DNA of 24,719 nucleotides from Phallusia fumigata (lineage: Eukaryota > Chordata > Ascidiacea > Phlebobranchia > Ascidiidae), in the NCBI GenBank assembly GCA_008931825.1, contig QXVZ01020808.1, positions 1 through 24,719 on the forward strand. The letters run 5' to 3'. Made by a program: the position numbers and the translations under genes. The number at the start of each line of letters is the position of its first letter. Position 1 is the first letter of the stretch. Positions 1 to 9,435 of this stretch are shown one piece after another. A model generated the notes under the pieces. The model searched no databases and was not told the DNA's origin. It saw nothing but the letters and a program-made list of their open reading frames with translations.

Positions 1-63
1 CGCCGGGACAAGACGTTTAAACTGGGACAGTCCCGGCTAAAGCGGGACGTATGGTAAGCCTAG
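1..63. mobile_element. Possible end of a hAT-like DNA transposon
   Basis: The first 63 bases contain several copies of a CGGGAC motif and the near-palindrome GGGACAGTCCC at 24-34. Read on the minus strand, the segment runs from a TAGGCTTACCATACGTCCCG-type end into the palindrome. This resembles from memory the terminal sequence of hAT-type non-autonomous elements in animals. The rest of the element would lie outside the window. No target-site duplication can be checked. Confidence 0.3.
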
Positions 64-71
64 ATATGTAG

Positions 72-240
72 GCAACTAAAATTTTCAATTATTGACGAAA
101 ACACGGACATTTCTGTTAGCCAATTCTTAGCAGAACTTTTCTGTTATCTCGATACTATTAAGCAAGATGTAGCTGATGCACTGCTAGACAGAGTTTCAGT
201 AGAAAATGGAACTGGTCATGGTTTATTTACTGCAGTTTAG
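72..240 (+). CDS. Possible 3'-terminal coding exon of an upstream gene (partial)
   Basis: An open frame follows a TAG acceptor-like site (AG at 70-71) and ends at the TAG stop at 238-240. It encodes about 55 residues with a protein-like composition, including SVSQFLAELFCYLDTIKQDV, and is rich in acidic and leucine residues. An AATAAA signal at 587-592 would fit as its poly(A) site. I do not recognise the family. The acceptor lacks a strong pyrimidine tract, so this could also be a chance open frame next to transposon DNA. Confidence 0.3.
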
Positions 241-990
241 ATATTTATTAAAAAAAGAAATGTATTCCTTTGGTTATATGATTATATTTGCAAGTAATAA
301 CTGCTCCACAATGATATCTTGCTTTTTCTCAAACTTTGGGATTTTTCAAAGGTAAACCTTGGGATATCGTTAAATTATCACTGGCAGCCCTGATTCAGTT
401 TACCTGGTAGTTGTAGCAGTGTATTTAAATGAGTGTTAAGTCAATTACGAGTTGTAGCTTACGTGAGTTAGTTTTTCATTGGATGAAATTGTGGTTGGAG
501 CTGTAACAGTTGTTTTCTGTATTTGACTAAGGTACGGTCCAGACCTTTTTAAAATTACTGTCGCTGATGTAAAACTGTTGACTGTGAATAAAGTGCATAA
601 TAAATACAACCGTACGTATTCTGCCAGATGAAAAACTGAAAGGTGGAATTAGCATAAGGGCTTGCATTCTACTGTCGTATTGGCTTTCTTGTGTCATTCT
701 ATTTAATCTCCGATAACCAACATATTATGCCTGGTTTACATTTAGCAGTTTATTGGTGACACTCCCTCTAATTTCACAAAAGCTTGGTTCCCCCTACTTC
801 ACATTACAAGAGTCGAGGTGGAAAAATTTAAATGTTCTTTTCATACGAATTGAACGAAAATACCATAATGTTTTTTGCCATTTTTTTACTTTTTTTCTAA
901 ATGGTTAAAATATTCCATTTTTAAATTTTTGTAAGAAAAGACAAAATGCAGTTGATAAAACACAAAGTGCAATAGAACGTGCAAATAACA
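241..990. other. Non-coding stretch
   Basis: AT-rich sequence with no convincing open frame. It would hold the 3' untranslated region of the possible exon at 72-240 and the 3' flank of the minus-strand acetyltransferase gene that ends at 991. No repeat was recognised. Confidence 0.5.
587..592 (+). terminator. AATAAA poly(A) signal candidate
   Basis: A perfect AATAAA hexamer on the plus strand, about 350 bases after the stop codon of the possible terminal exon at 72-240. It has no other obvious plus-strand gene to serve. Confidence 0.3.
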
Positions 991-1659
991 TTACAACTTG
1001 TGAACTTTAATTCTTCGACACAGCATTTTTGCGTGTGTGTGGGGTGGAAAGGTTTTTGTGAATGGTTTCACACCCGTTACTGGATCACGATATTCCGCAT
1101 ATTTCATTTCACGTAATATTATGTCAAAATTCGGATCGCTCATTCGAATCGAATAATCAGAAACGTACATGCCAACTAAATATTCGATGCCCATCGATGA
1201 ACCTTTGTCATAAAATGCATTAGCCAACCGCTTAATTAGTCCAATTTTGGCGTATGCCCGGTCCACGGCACCAACTCCCATTTTTACCACAGCGTTTGTG
1301 TTAAGGTCTTTAAACAAATCTCCTTCAACTAACCGCTGAAATCGAATTATATGCTTCACGCCATCCGAATATCCATCCTCGCTTTCCTCGGTGTAGGTAG
1401 CTTTTCGGCACACGCAGCTAACAAGAGCTCCCACCAATTTGCCTGTTGCTACTTCACGAATCCCGAATGAGACTTCGCTCCCATTTCTCAAGTAATATTC
1501 AATTCTTGTTTTAAGAAGTTTGTCGACGTCTTTTGGAACTTCTTGCTGCAAATGGATAAGTGGCCATTCCTTTTTGTAAGCCCCAGTCAAAACACGAACA
1601 ACCTCACGACGAATCTTGTCGGTGTTAGGCAAAGAAACTACTATGAAACTTTTATCCAT
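991..1659 (-). CDS. GNAT-family N-acetyltransferase-like protein, copy 1
   Basis: Intronless gene of 222 residues, inferred to transfer an acetyl group from acetyl-CoA to an unknown amine. The start at 1659 is chosen because MDKS aligns with the start MDFE of the paralogue at 5965. The frame stays open upstream to 1872, so a 293-residue form is possible, but the extra part has no counterpart in the paralogue. Residues from about 25 to 160 are very similar in the two copies, with shared blocks such as VPKDVDKLL, REVATGKLVGAL, EDGYSDG, EGDLFKDLN and VVKMGVGAVD. The VGAVD..YAKIGLIKRL segment fits GNAT motif A, by analogy with the VxPxYRGRGIA form of arylalkylamine N-acetyltransferases. However, the loop keeps only one glycine: the leading Arg/Gln and the last Gly/Ala are replaced. 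The protein ends VHKL, a weak variant of a peroxisomal targeting signal. The substrate cannot be told. Confidence 0.7.
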   Translation of the reverse strand: MDKSFIVVSLPNTDKIRREVVRVLTGAYKKEWPLIHLQQEVPKDVDKLLKTRIEYYLRNGSEVSFGIREVATGKLVGALVSCVCRKATYTEESEDGYSDGVKHIIRFQRLVEGDLFKDLNTNAVVKMGVGAVDRAYAKIGLIKRLANAFYDKGSSMGIEYLVGMYVSDYSIRMSDPNFDIILREMKYAEYRDPVTGVKPFTKTFPPHTHAKMLCRRIKVHKL

Positions 1660-1926
1660 GATCTTCGTATCTAATCCTATACTTACATACACAAGCGTGA
1701 GTGATGTGTTAAAGTTTACGAACCACAATATTTCTCTGAAATTGTTGTCTGTACATACCCCTAAATTATGTTCCTGCAATGTTGGCCACAAATACACAGC
1801 CAGTATGCGCCTAAAAGCAACAACTACCGGGTTGAAGTTTTGGCCAGACCGTTTTGGCTCACGGGTCTGCATTAGCCGGAACTTTTTTTGTCAAGACGCG
1901 GGTTGTTTTAATACAAGCACGAAACG

Positions 1927-1934
1927 TGACGTCA
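1927..1934. promoter_or_regulatory. Perfect cAMP-response element palindrome
   Basis: The sequence TGACGTCA lies about 270 bases upstream of the chosen start of acetyltransferase copy 1, or about 55 bases upstream of the longer possible start. It matches the consensus for CREB/ATF factors. A related TGACGTCG occurs at about 3708. An 8-base palindrome can occur by chance, so a role is only suggested by position. Confidence 0.3.
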
Positions 1935-1982
1935 TAATTGCGGGTGACCACTGTTCCCGGCCAAATTAATTACACTTGTTTT

Positions 1983-2230
1983 GCACACGAACTGTTGCGA
2001 AACATTTGCTTTTAGGACTCGCTGACAAAACGGGACGCATTTAAAATAGTTTGCTTGGTACCAGCAATCATTTCAAATTTCACTTGATCCACCGCATTAC
2101 CTGCAAATTTGCTTATGGTCGGCAGTCGACACAGACTGATGGATCCAATATGTGAAACCAGTTTGCACACAAAAAACTGCCTTAACGGCATTGGATAAGA
2201 CCAGGAGCTAAAATGTTCCAGACGAATTGC
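1983..2230. repeat. Dispersed repeat, copy A (direct orientation)
   Basis: About 250 bases that recur, diverged, at 3126-3400. Shared strings include GCACACGA..TGTTGCG at the left end, ATCATTTCAAATTTC / AATAATTTCAAATTTC, ATCCAATAT, AAACCAGTTTGC and TATTGGATAAGACCAG (GC for TA in copy A). The copies bracket a foldback element. Two minus-strand open frames in these copies encode unrelated peptides and are not taken as genes. Confidence 0.6.
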
Positions 2231-2574
2231 AATTTTTCCGAAATTAGACATGATTGTCATTTTTGGGAAATCTGAGCAAGCATCAAGCTCTTGTAACAAA
2301 CATGACAATTAATTGTTACGTCATCCACGCGAAAATAATGGCGGATAGTCAGCCGTGTGATTACGATGTTACCATTTCACTGACTGTAGAGTACAATGCT
2401 CTGAGGCATGTATCTAGCAGTAAGCAGTTGTTATGAATCATGTAATTGCAACGTGTTTTGTGCGAATTTGCCATTGCAAAGTAAAAATCCGGATTAGGAG
2501 ACGTAAAAAGATGAACTTTTATCAGGATTAGGCGAAAATCCTGACTTAGTTATTCGGATTGACCGATGTTTACT
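2231..2574. other. Non-coding stretch between repeats
   Basis: No convincing gene. The sequence includes GCGAAAATAAT at about 2329, which recurs as GCGAAAATAAT near 3092, so the repeats on either side may extend further at low similarity. Confidence 0.4.
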
Positions 2575-3085
2575 GTGATTCAGATTCACAAGCCGATAGA
2601 TTCAGGAAATTCCTTACCTTTTCCGCTGGAGGAGGTATTGATTTTTGTCGTGAATGTTGTAAATTAATTTTATTCTTGACTAATCCCACACCCCTGACCC
2701 CAAAATCACTAACCGTGAACGTTAGTAGCAAAATTTACAAGTTTAAACTCATTTAAATGCGTCACCTTCCGTATTCGCAACACCAAATTAAGCACCAATT
2801 CTCACATTCGAGACGCTTAAATACACAATTAAAAAGGGAATCACCCACCTCGCGCACAAGCAGACCTGGTGCTTTACTTATTACTGCAAATACGGCATTT
2901 AATGGATTTATTTTGGGTAAAACTCGAAATTTTTGCTATTTATGTTCACGGTTAGTGCTTTTGGGGTCAGGGGGTCGGGATTAGTAAAAAAGTGATTGAA
3001 AAAATATTAAAGATGTCGATAAAAATCCATACCGCCTCCAGCGGTTTTCCTACATCTATCAGCTTGTTTCAGATTCGATCCATGT
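2575..3085. mobile_element. Foldback / MITE-like inverted-repeat element
   Basis: The left arm (about 2575-2735) is matched by the reverse complement of the right arm (about 2920-3085). Clear paired blocks are CCGCTGGAGGAGGTATTGAT with ATCCATACCGCCTCCAGCGG, and CCCCTGACCCCAAAATCACT with AGTGCTTTTGGGGTCAGGGG, followed by AACCGTGAAC with GTTCACGGTT. The spacer of about 185 bases encodes nothing recognisable. Long diverged arms without a transposase fit a non-autonomous foldback element. The ends and target-site duplication are not exactly defined. Confidence 0.65.
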
Positions 3086-3125
3086 TTCAGCGAAAATAAT
3101 TATAGCCTAAACTCGCTATCAGAAA

Positions 3126-3400
3126 TGCACACGATATGTTGCGCAACATGTTTTTAGGAACTGCTGACAAATACAGTCGCATTTAGTTCCGCTGGAGCGC
3201 TCGAGATTACAAATGCGCTTAATAGTTAACTTTATAGCAGTAATAATTTCAAATTTCGCTATCCACTGCGTTCTGTAAGTTTTCTTGATTTTGACATAAA
3301 CTGCCGACACAAACCGAATCCAATATCGCAAACCAGTTTGCCCACGAAATAAAACCGCCTGGAGGTATTGGATAAGACCAGAAGCTGAACGTTTCCCAAA
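3126..3400. repeat. Dispersed repeat, copy B (direct orientation)
   Basis: Second diverged copy of the repeat at 1983-2230, in the same orientation, longer because of an insertion around 3190-3225 (GTTCCGCTGGAGCGCTCGAG region). Its position on the other side of the foldback element suggests a composite or duplicated insertion. Confidence 0.6.
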
Positions 3401-3904
3401 TAGTATTTGTTTCATACGCTTATTTTCGCACATCAAGTTACCCTCAAGTTCTGCTTTCAAAAACCATTGGAAGTCTTTTAGAAACTCTGATATGGATTAG
3501 GGAAGAGAAGGCTAAATTCTTGTGCGATTTAACCAGAAGTTAAAAATTCCGTGATGAAACCTATATCGTTCACTGTAAAGCAATTATTGGAATGTTTCTT
3601 CTTCCTGAAATCACTCTAAACGGCCGACTAACGGCCGACTGCAAGACTGAGCCGCGAAGTGTTTTGACGACCGAACCAATCACGTCACTTCCTGAACATT
3701 AGTGTAATGACGTCGCAGGTGTGACAACCATAATGTTGTACAGAACGACCGTAGCAGTGTTATGAGCGAATAAACGAAAATTCATCGAAACGTTCACGCA
3801 AATGTCAAAAGTTTTTTTACGACGCAGGTTAATTTGCACATAGAAACTATGCAGTCATTGGAGTATCTTTAGTTGCAAGCTACACAAACGTTTACTCAAT
3901 ATTG
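3401..3904. other. Non-coding stretch
   Basis: No gene seen. There is a short direct repeat, ACGGCCGACT twice at about 3619-3638, and a CRE-like TGACGTCG at about 3708. These could be promoter-like for a neighbour, but no transcript can be assigned. Confidence 0.35.
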
Positions 3905-4201
3905 TCATAAACCAAAAAAATGGTGAAAATTTGCCTAAAAAGCTATTCCTGCTAACAGCAGCTGAAACAGGCAGCCTGATGTTATTCAGGCCAAAAGCTA
4001 CATATTGTGAAACACATGGAAGTTGAATTGCAAAGACGCCTGAGAAGACTTNTCATAAACCAAAAAAAATGGTGAAAATTTGCCTAAAAAACTATTCCTG
4101 CTAACAGCAGCTGAAACAGGCAGCCTAATGTTAATCAGGCCAAAAGCTACATATTGTGAAACACATGCAAGTTGAATTGCAAAGACGCCTGAGAAGACTT
4201 T
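3905..4201. repeat. 147-bp tandem duplication with one N at the junction
   Basis: Copy 1 (3905-4051) and copy 2 (4053-4200) begin TCATAAACCAAAAAAA and end GACGCCTGAGAAGACTT, and differ by only a few substitutions and one base in an A run. The only base between them is an unresolved N at 4052. This is either a recent tandem duplication or a join of two overlapping contig ends. Confidence 0.85.
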
Positions 4202-5305
4202 GTAGAAATGAAAATGGAAAATAATTTGTAACAGTTTCTTTCGCGCGACCCCAGACCACGTAAAGCGTCACATAGGCTAAGTGAAAAACGCGGACACAGG
4301 TTCCAAAACAAACCACTTTATTGGTTTGGTCCAATTCCGGTTAATTCTGGTTTTTCTGTGTAAAAAAATACGTAATCACAAATACAACAACATCGCAGCA
4401 ACAACGCGTATTTACTGAACCTTACCAACTGTTTTGCCACAAGGGTTACAACAGCATAAAACTTTCAGAAAAAGTAAACAATATCACTCAATTAGGTGTC
4501 GGTACTAATAACGACACACATTCATGGTTTAGGACCACATATACCAGCAATACAAAAAAGCGGTACCACATCAACTTGTTACACAACGTCAATAACAGTT
4601 TCAATTTTGAACTATCGTCTGTCATTGCCGATAAGCAAGTTAAATTTAGTTCTACTAAACTAAACTCTTACCCGCACATTACAAAGCAGAAGTTTAAACT
4701 GTTCAAGTAACAATTTTTTGAAGACTTGATTCAATTCGTGGTACATTTATCAAAAAAATTATCTCGATTAAAATTTGAATTTTGTAGTTTTGAAAGTTTT
4801 TTTAAACAAGTAAATTTTGTTTTAGCGAACTATTCTGCCTAAACCAATCCCCTCTCGTCGGTATTGTATGAAACACGGCGACTACTAACTTGCATGGTTG
4901 TATAGCACCAAAAGTGGCGGATTTTCATTTAATTTTAATTTCTGACTTGGCTGTAAGGCACGTTTTCAACACTGCTATTCGGGGCTGCAAAACCTTTCTT
5001 AGTCACGGAACTGAAGATTGCACCAGATACATAGGGTTCCCAAACTTATACGATATGACTGAGAACTGTACTGTGTTACGTTACCTTCTATGTTGGCAAA
5101 AACCATTCAAAAAACACTTAGGCTATGTTGTTGCAACAGATACATTAAAATTCACAGAATTATCCAGAAGTGTACACATCGCTTTGTATCATATTATAAT
5201 GTTATAAAAATCATAATTGTCAACATATAATTTCCCCAGTAAGAAAACACTACTGTTGCATTTGATATTTAAATTTTCATTATTTATGCTTTTATAAAGC
5301 AATTT
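4202..5305. other. Non-coding stretch
   Basis: AT-rich flank downstream of acetyltransferase copy 2. A 105-codon plus-strand open frame at 4890-5207 starts at TTG and has no recognisable features, so I do not call it a gene. No repeat identified. Confidence 0.4.
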
Positions 5306-5965
5306 TTACAGTTTGTGTTTCCTCAACCTTCGATAAAATTCTCTTGCATGGGTGTGTGGTGGAAAAGGTTTTGTAAATGGCTTTATTCCCGTTTGCACAT
5401 CACGATACTGAGAGTATTCTACCTGACGTAAAACACAATCTTCTTTCTCGCGAAGTCGGGTCGTGTATTCAGATGTAGACATACTCACAGCGTATTCAAG
5501 TCCTGTTAATGAAGCCGCGTTAAAAAACGCTTCACCAAGCTTGCGCATCATTCCAGTGTTTGCGAATGCTGGATCCACAGCACCAACTCCCATTTTAACG
5601 ACAGCATCAGTGTTCAGATCCTTAAAAAGGTCCCCTTCGACATGTTGCTGGAACCGGATAATATATTTGATGCCATCTGAATATCCATCCTCATTTTCTT
5701 TACTGTAAGTCGCTTTTCTACACACTGAGCTTAAAAGAGCTCCCACCAGTTTACCTGTAGCCACCTCGCGGGCCCCGAATGAAACATCACCTCCGTTTTT
5801 TAAGTAATGTTTGATTCTAGTTTCCAAAAGTTTATCGACGTCTTTTGGGACTGCTGGCAATATGTATATTAAAGGCCAGTGCTTTTTGTAGCTTTGAACC
5901 AAAAGCTGAAGTACTTCACTACAGATTTGATCGTTGTTAGGCAAATGGAATATTTCAAAATCCAT
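5306..5965 (-). CDS. GNAT-family N-acetyltransferase-like protein, copy 2
   Basis: Intronless 219-residue paralogue of the gene at 991-1659, same strand. The start MDFEIFHLPNND is supported by alignment with MDKSFIVVSLPNTD of copy 1; the frame extends a further 22 codons upstream to 6031 without similarity. Shared blocks run through the whole protein, ending with KPFTK.FPPHTHA and a basic tail, RKHKL. The motif A region reads VVKMGVGAVDPAFANTGMMR. As in copy 1 the acetyl-CoA loop keeps one glycine, and the usual leading Arg/Gln and final small residue are absent. Conservation of both frames argues that both are functional genes. Acetyl transfer is inferred from fold-level motifs, not proven, and the substrate is unknown. 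Confidence 0.75.
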   Translation of the reverse strand: MDFEIFHLPNNDQICSEVLQLLVQSYKKHWPLIYILPAVPKDVDKLLETRIKHYLKNGGDVSFGAREVATGKLVGALLSSVCRKATYSKENEDGYSDGIKYIIRFQQHVEGDLFKDLNTDAVVKMGVGAVDPAFANTGMMRKLGEAFFNAASLTGLEYAVSMSTSEYTTRLREKEDCVLRQVEYSQYRDVQTGIKPFTKPFPPHTHAREFYRRLRKHKL

Positions 5966-6246
5966 TTTTCGTGTGGAATACTGGTGACTTCCCGACATGA
6001 AAAAAGTCTGAGTAACATAAGAAAGAACCAATTTTTAGGCATAGGACGTCCTTGCGGTAGGTTGCAACAACCCAAATATCTGTAAAACAAACCTGCAAAT
6101 TTCGTTTGGTAAAGTTTGATTTGAGTTGCAAAAGCCTTCTGTGCCTAATTATATTTCTGCAAATCATTGTAGGTTCTAAGTAGAATGCACAAAAGTCTAA
6201 AACCTGCTTGATAAGAAAGGCTTGAAAGACTTTGTTTTATAAAACA

Positions 6247-6262
6247 AGCTCAGTTGGTTAGC
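6247..6262 (+). other. tRNA-like A-box (possible tRNA-derived SINE head)
   Basis: AGCTCAGTTGGTTAGC matches the D-arm / A-box consensus of eukaryotic tRNAs. About 40 bases later TTTCAAAATCC is a poor match to a B-box. The D-stem and acceptor stem do not pair well, so this is not an intact tRNA gene. It could be a tRNA pseudogene or the head of a SINE, or chance. Confidence 0.25.
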
Positions 6263-6332
6263 AAAAGAATACACTCAACGTGAACCAATTATTTCAAAAT
6301 CCTAACGAACTACTTCGCAGTCCAGAGGTAGT

Positions 6333-6361
6333 GTCCAGCAGTGAGGCTGAGGCTGCTGGAC
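6333..6361. repeat. Perfect 9-bp hairpin
   Basis: GTCCAGCAG at 6333-6341 is the exact reverse complement of CTGCTGGAC at 6353-6361, with an 11-base loop. It is not followed by a T run and no adjacent gene is recognised, so its meaning is unclear. Confidence 0.4.
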
Positions 6362-7634
6362 AATCGGACAGCAAGGTCGATTGGACTTAATCACATTACA
6401 ACAAACAGTATAACACTCACTTGTAAACAAAGTCGCGCCACAATCTACTGCACAACCTTTCTAAAAGAGCGAAATCGTAAAGTGTTCTAATAACTCTTAT
6501 AAATCAAACGCGTAAATGAGCGTGAATCGCCAACCAACAGACGGCTGACCACGGGTTACGCTTGGGTAAACAATGGACACCGGAAATCTGCGGACAAAGG
6601 GGAAAAAGGGCACCGTTTGTTTGTTTAGTTTAGTTGATTTTGCTGCGTAAAAAAGACATAGCGACACAAAACGACTAAATAAATCACCAGGTCGGAGATA
6701 GCTACGCCATGTTAGAACGTCATGCGGCACAAAAAGATGTTATTGAAGGATCAAGGTTGAATACGCTTTGCAGCTACAATGTAACAACTGCTAGACAACA
6801 TGCGTTAACTGGTGCTTTTGTACGGGCCGTAGTACTGATTAGCGTAATGAAATTTGTAACGACAATACATCTTGGGCTTTGGGTTGGTGATCATTCGCGG
6901 TGATACCTTTCAAAGTTGATTAACCATATTTTTTCACTTACTTGCACAAGTACGATATACCAGTTAAACGCATCGAAATAATATCACATTGGTCTTGTTT
7001 ATGTTGGGGAACAGGCTGTACTGTGTTTGTTAGATCTGTAGCAGTCTTTACCATAAACACAGTGAGTTTGGACAATTTTACAAAGCTGCAAAGCGGTCAC
7101 ACGAGCTAATGCAATATTTCCGTTAAAAGTTGGATCATTTTGTATCTTGCAACATTTTCCATCTTTAAACCACAATATTAGCGGTAGTCAGCCATATTTT
7201 ATCCAATACCGTTAACATTCCGGTAAATCATTTGCGAAATGGAACCTTAGCGAATCGTTCGAGCATGAGACATATCCGTTGCAATTTGCCCCTTTTTGTG
7301 CCTTAATAGCCTTTAAAATTCGCTAGAAAAAAGAGAGCGTTTTCAAGAGAAGTTCTCACAAGAGAAAAGTGCTCTGGGTCGACTTGCAGACACGATTAAC
7401 TCGCTTTAACATTACATAGTCAAGATTAAAGCAAAAGAGTTACGTTTCTGTGTGGAAATGTTGTTGACGAAAAGCAATAGCTCATCAGCAAGGGACTCAC
7501 GAGGCGAGACATACCCGGACTCAGAAAGGACCTCTTATTACTTCGACCACGAGACGGTTCTTAGAGCGACACGAACAGTCGCCCAAGTTCAAAAGGGTCA
7601 AGCAACCGCAGTCTGGACGCTTCGCTCCTGCGGT

Positions 7635-7655
7635 AAAGGCTGATTCACACCAGAT
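7635..7655. repeat. Partial copy of the hairpin-element leader
   Basis: AAAGGCTGATTCACACCAGAT is identical to the start of the repeat units at 7981 and (one change) 8203. It is not followed by the hairpin. It may be the terminus of a related element. Confidence 0.5.
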
Positions 7656-7980
7656 CACTACCAACGACGCGATCAAAAATTCATAACTATTATGACATAT
7701 GCACGCAAAAATATGCGATGTGCGCTGGCCTTAAAACTCATCGCTACACGGCCAAATTTACATGTGTTACACTCAAAAGCCATATCTTTAAAATGGGCCA
7801 TTGCAAAAGCTTTTACCATATCGGAAACACTAGCAACGATGCGGTCGTTTGGGGCTGACATTTGCTGTGACATATTTTGTAGACTAAATAGCTAAAGCTA
7901 CCTTTGTGGATAAACTTTAACGATCACAGCGGGGCCTCGGGCGTAAAATGAAAGGAAGATTAAAAAATAATTTCCAATCT

Positions 7981-8380
7981 AAAGGCTGATTCACACCAGA
8001 TGCGTCTACCGGTTTGCGGTACGATTTTTGATCTTGCGGCAAGCAGCGGGGCACTTACACCAGCCGGGACCAAAGTTTATCTATCAGACACGGCCAAGTG
8101 TTTTATGTTTGATAGATAGACTTTGGTCCCGGTTGGTGTAAGTGCCCCGCTGCTTGCCNAATCAAAGTAATGTACCCTTCTTTTGTCAAACGCCATTCGT
8201 ATAAAGGCTGATTCCCACCAGATGCGTCTCCCGGTTTGCGGTACGATTTTTGATCTCGCGGCAAGCAGCGGGGCACTTACACCAGCCGGGACCAAAGTTT
8301 ATCTATCAGACACGGCCAAGTGTTTTATGTTTGATAGATAGACTTTGGTCCCGGTTGGTGTAAGTGCCCCGCTGCTTGCC
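7981..8380. mobile_element. Two direct copies of a long-hairpin MITE-like element
   Basis: Two units of 178 bases (7981-8158 and 8203-8380), starting AAAGGCTGATTC, are nearly identical and offset by 222 bases. Each ends in a 121-bp hairpin: arms of 49 bases (8038-8086 with 8110-8158; 8260-8308 with 8332-8380) starting GGCAAGCAGCGGGGCACTTA, pairing with two mismatches around a 23-base centre. There is an N at 8159, at the end of the first hairpin. Such long near-perfect arms fit a young MITE, but the leader outside the arms being duplicated too suggests either tandem duplication or an assembly join. Confidence 0.7.
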
Positions 8381-8483
8381 TGCGTTTGTTACATCACACG
8401 CTTTTAACAGCTTACTGTAAAAAATATGGGTTAGCATATTTTCATCGTTCTAAAAAACATCACCTATCAATACGAAACATTTT

Positions 8484-8559
8484 ATAAATGAGCAAAACGA
8501 CAGGGGCAAAAAACCGTAACCATAAATGAGCAAAACGACAGGGCAAAAAACCAGAACCA
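8484..8559. repeat. Two-copy 38-bp tandem repeat
   Basis: The unit ATAAATGAGCAAAACGACAG followed by GGGCAAAAAACC appears at 8484 and again at 8522 with small differences. It lies in non-coding DNA. Confidence 0.7.
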
Positions 8560-8860
8560 TAGAAATCGCAGAAATGTTTTTTTTAACTTTGCAGGAAACG
8601 GGCGGGTTTGTTCGCAGGAGTGCATATTTTCTGTGCGAAGTTGCATTTACATTCAGACACAAATAATCTGGATAATAAATAAAGGTGTTGTTATTCTTCT
8701 GTATTTAAAAAAACGAAATTTGGTAAAATTTAGGTAAAGAAAGGAAAAATGTTAAAGAGTTTCCTGCATTTTATAACATTTTGCACACGATGCCCCATTT
8801 TACTCAATTTAATTGGCTATGTGTTTAACTTAAATGACTATCAATAAAAATTAGGTCTAG

Positions 8861-9004
8861 CTACATGTCTGCCAAAGTGATGGTGCAGTTAGCGAAAAAG
8901 TAGATTTGACCATTGCACAGAAAGTTCAGTCTCAGGGCATCAGATATCTGCATCAACTTGGCATAAAGTTTGATGTAAAGGAAGCAGAAACTGGCCAATT
9001 TTAA
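8861..9004 (+). CDS. Protein-like open stretch 1 (unknown, possible exon or gene relic)
   Basis: An open frame between TAG (8858-8860) and TAA (9002-9004). It encodes about 47 residues with a protein-like pattern, including VDLTIAQKVQSQGIRYLHQL followed by GIKFDVKEAETG. There is no start codon early in the frame; an acceptor-like TCTAG ends at 8860, and a GTAAAG donor-like site lies after GIKFD. I do not recognise the family. Together with the frames at 9316 and 10001 it could be part of an unknown multi-exon gene or a decayed one. Confidence 0.25.
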   Translation, partial: LHVCQSDGAVSEKVDLTIAQKVQSQGIRYLHQLGIKFDVKEAETGQF

Positions 9005-9315
9005 TCAAATTTCCCATGCAAAGCAACAGCAAGCATGTTAGCCAACTGAGTTAGTTACCTACGGATTTGCATGTCTTGCACAGAAACATACATGCATGTT
9101 CTGCTAGTTAGATACTATCATATGTGGCGGACTGTGTTGTGAATGCAGTTACAACTTGCTACAGTTTCTTTACTTCCCTTTTCTTGTGTTTTTTGTGTGG
9201 CTCTGCGTTTGTGCTAATATGGTGCAACTGTTACATTTAGTGTTTGGTGTGATGCCTGTACATAGTGCTGACTGCTGACCTAATATAGTTAGACTATCTA
9301 CATGTTAGCCAGTAA

Positions 9316-9435
9316 GGTGGAGTTGGCCCTGAAGTAAATGTGACCGTTCCACCTGATAAGTTTGAATGCGCTGATGCCTTAAAACTGTATATAGTTGGCA
9401 CACAGAGTATTGCAAAGAAAACAAAGAAACCATAG
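9316..9435 (+). CDS. Protein-like open stretch 2 (unknown, possible exon or gene relic)
   Basis: An open frame of 39 codons between TAA (9313-9315) and TAG (9433-9435). It reads GGVGPEVNVTVPPDKFECAD and continues ALKLYIVGTQ, ending in a lysine-rich tail. The alternation of charged and hydrophobic residues looks coding. A CAGA/GTATTG donor-like site follows the GTQ segment. Not recognised. Confidence 0.25.
   Translation, partial: GGVGPEVNVTVPPDKFECADALKLYIVGTQSIAKKTKKP

Larger units (their letters stand above)
5966..7634. other. Intergenic stretch
   Basis: No convincing gene. It holds the 5' flank of acetyltransferase copy 2, a tRNA-like A-box at 6247-6262 and a perfect 9-bp hairpin at 6333-6361. 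Open frames here (for example 6709-6903 and 7452-7643) are short and not protein-like. Confidence 0.4.

Noticed and set aside
1616..1969. 117-codon plus-strand open frame
   Set aside because: Antisense to the start of the acetyltransferase gene and its upstream region; no protein-like features.
2012..2308. 98-codon minus-strand open frame
   Set aside because: It lies in a repeat copy, and the matching copy at 3126-3400 encodes an unrelated peptide, so the frame is not conserved.
3119..3460. 113-codon minus-strand open frame
   Set aside because: Same repeat family; no protein similarity to the other copy and no known motif.
4890..5207. 105-codon plus-strand open frame
   Set aside because: Starts at TTG, no recognisable motif, no splice or poly(A) support; kept only as a note in the stretch entry.
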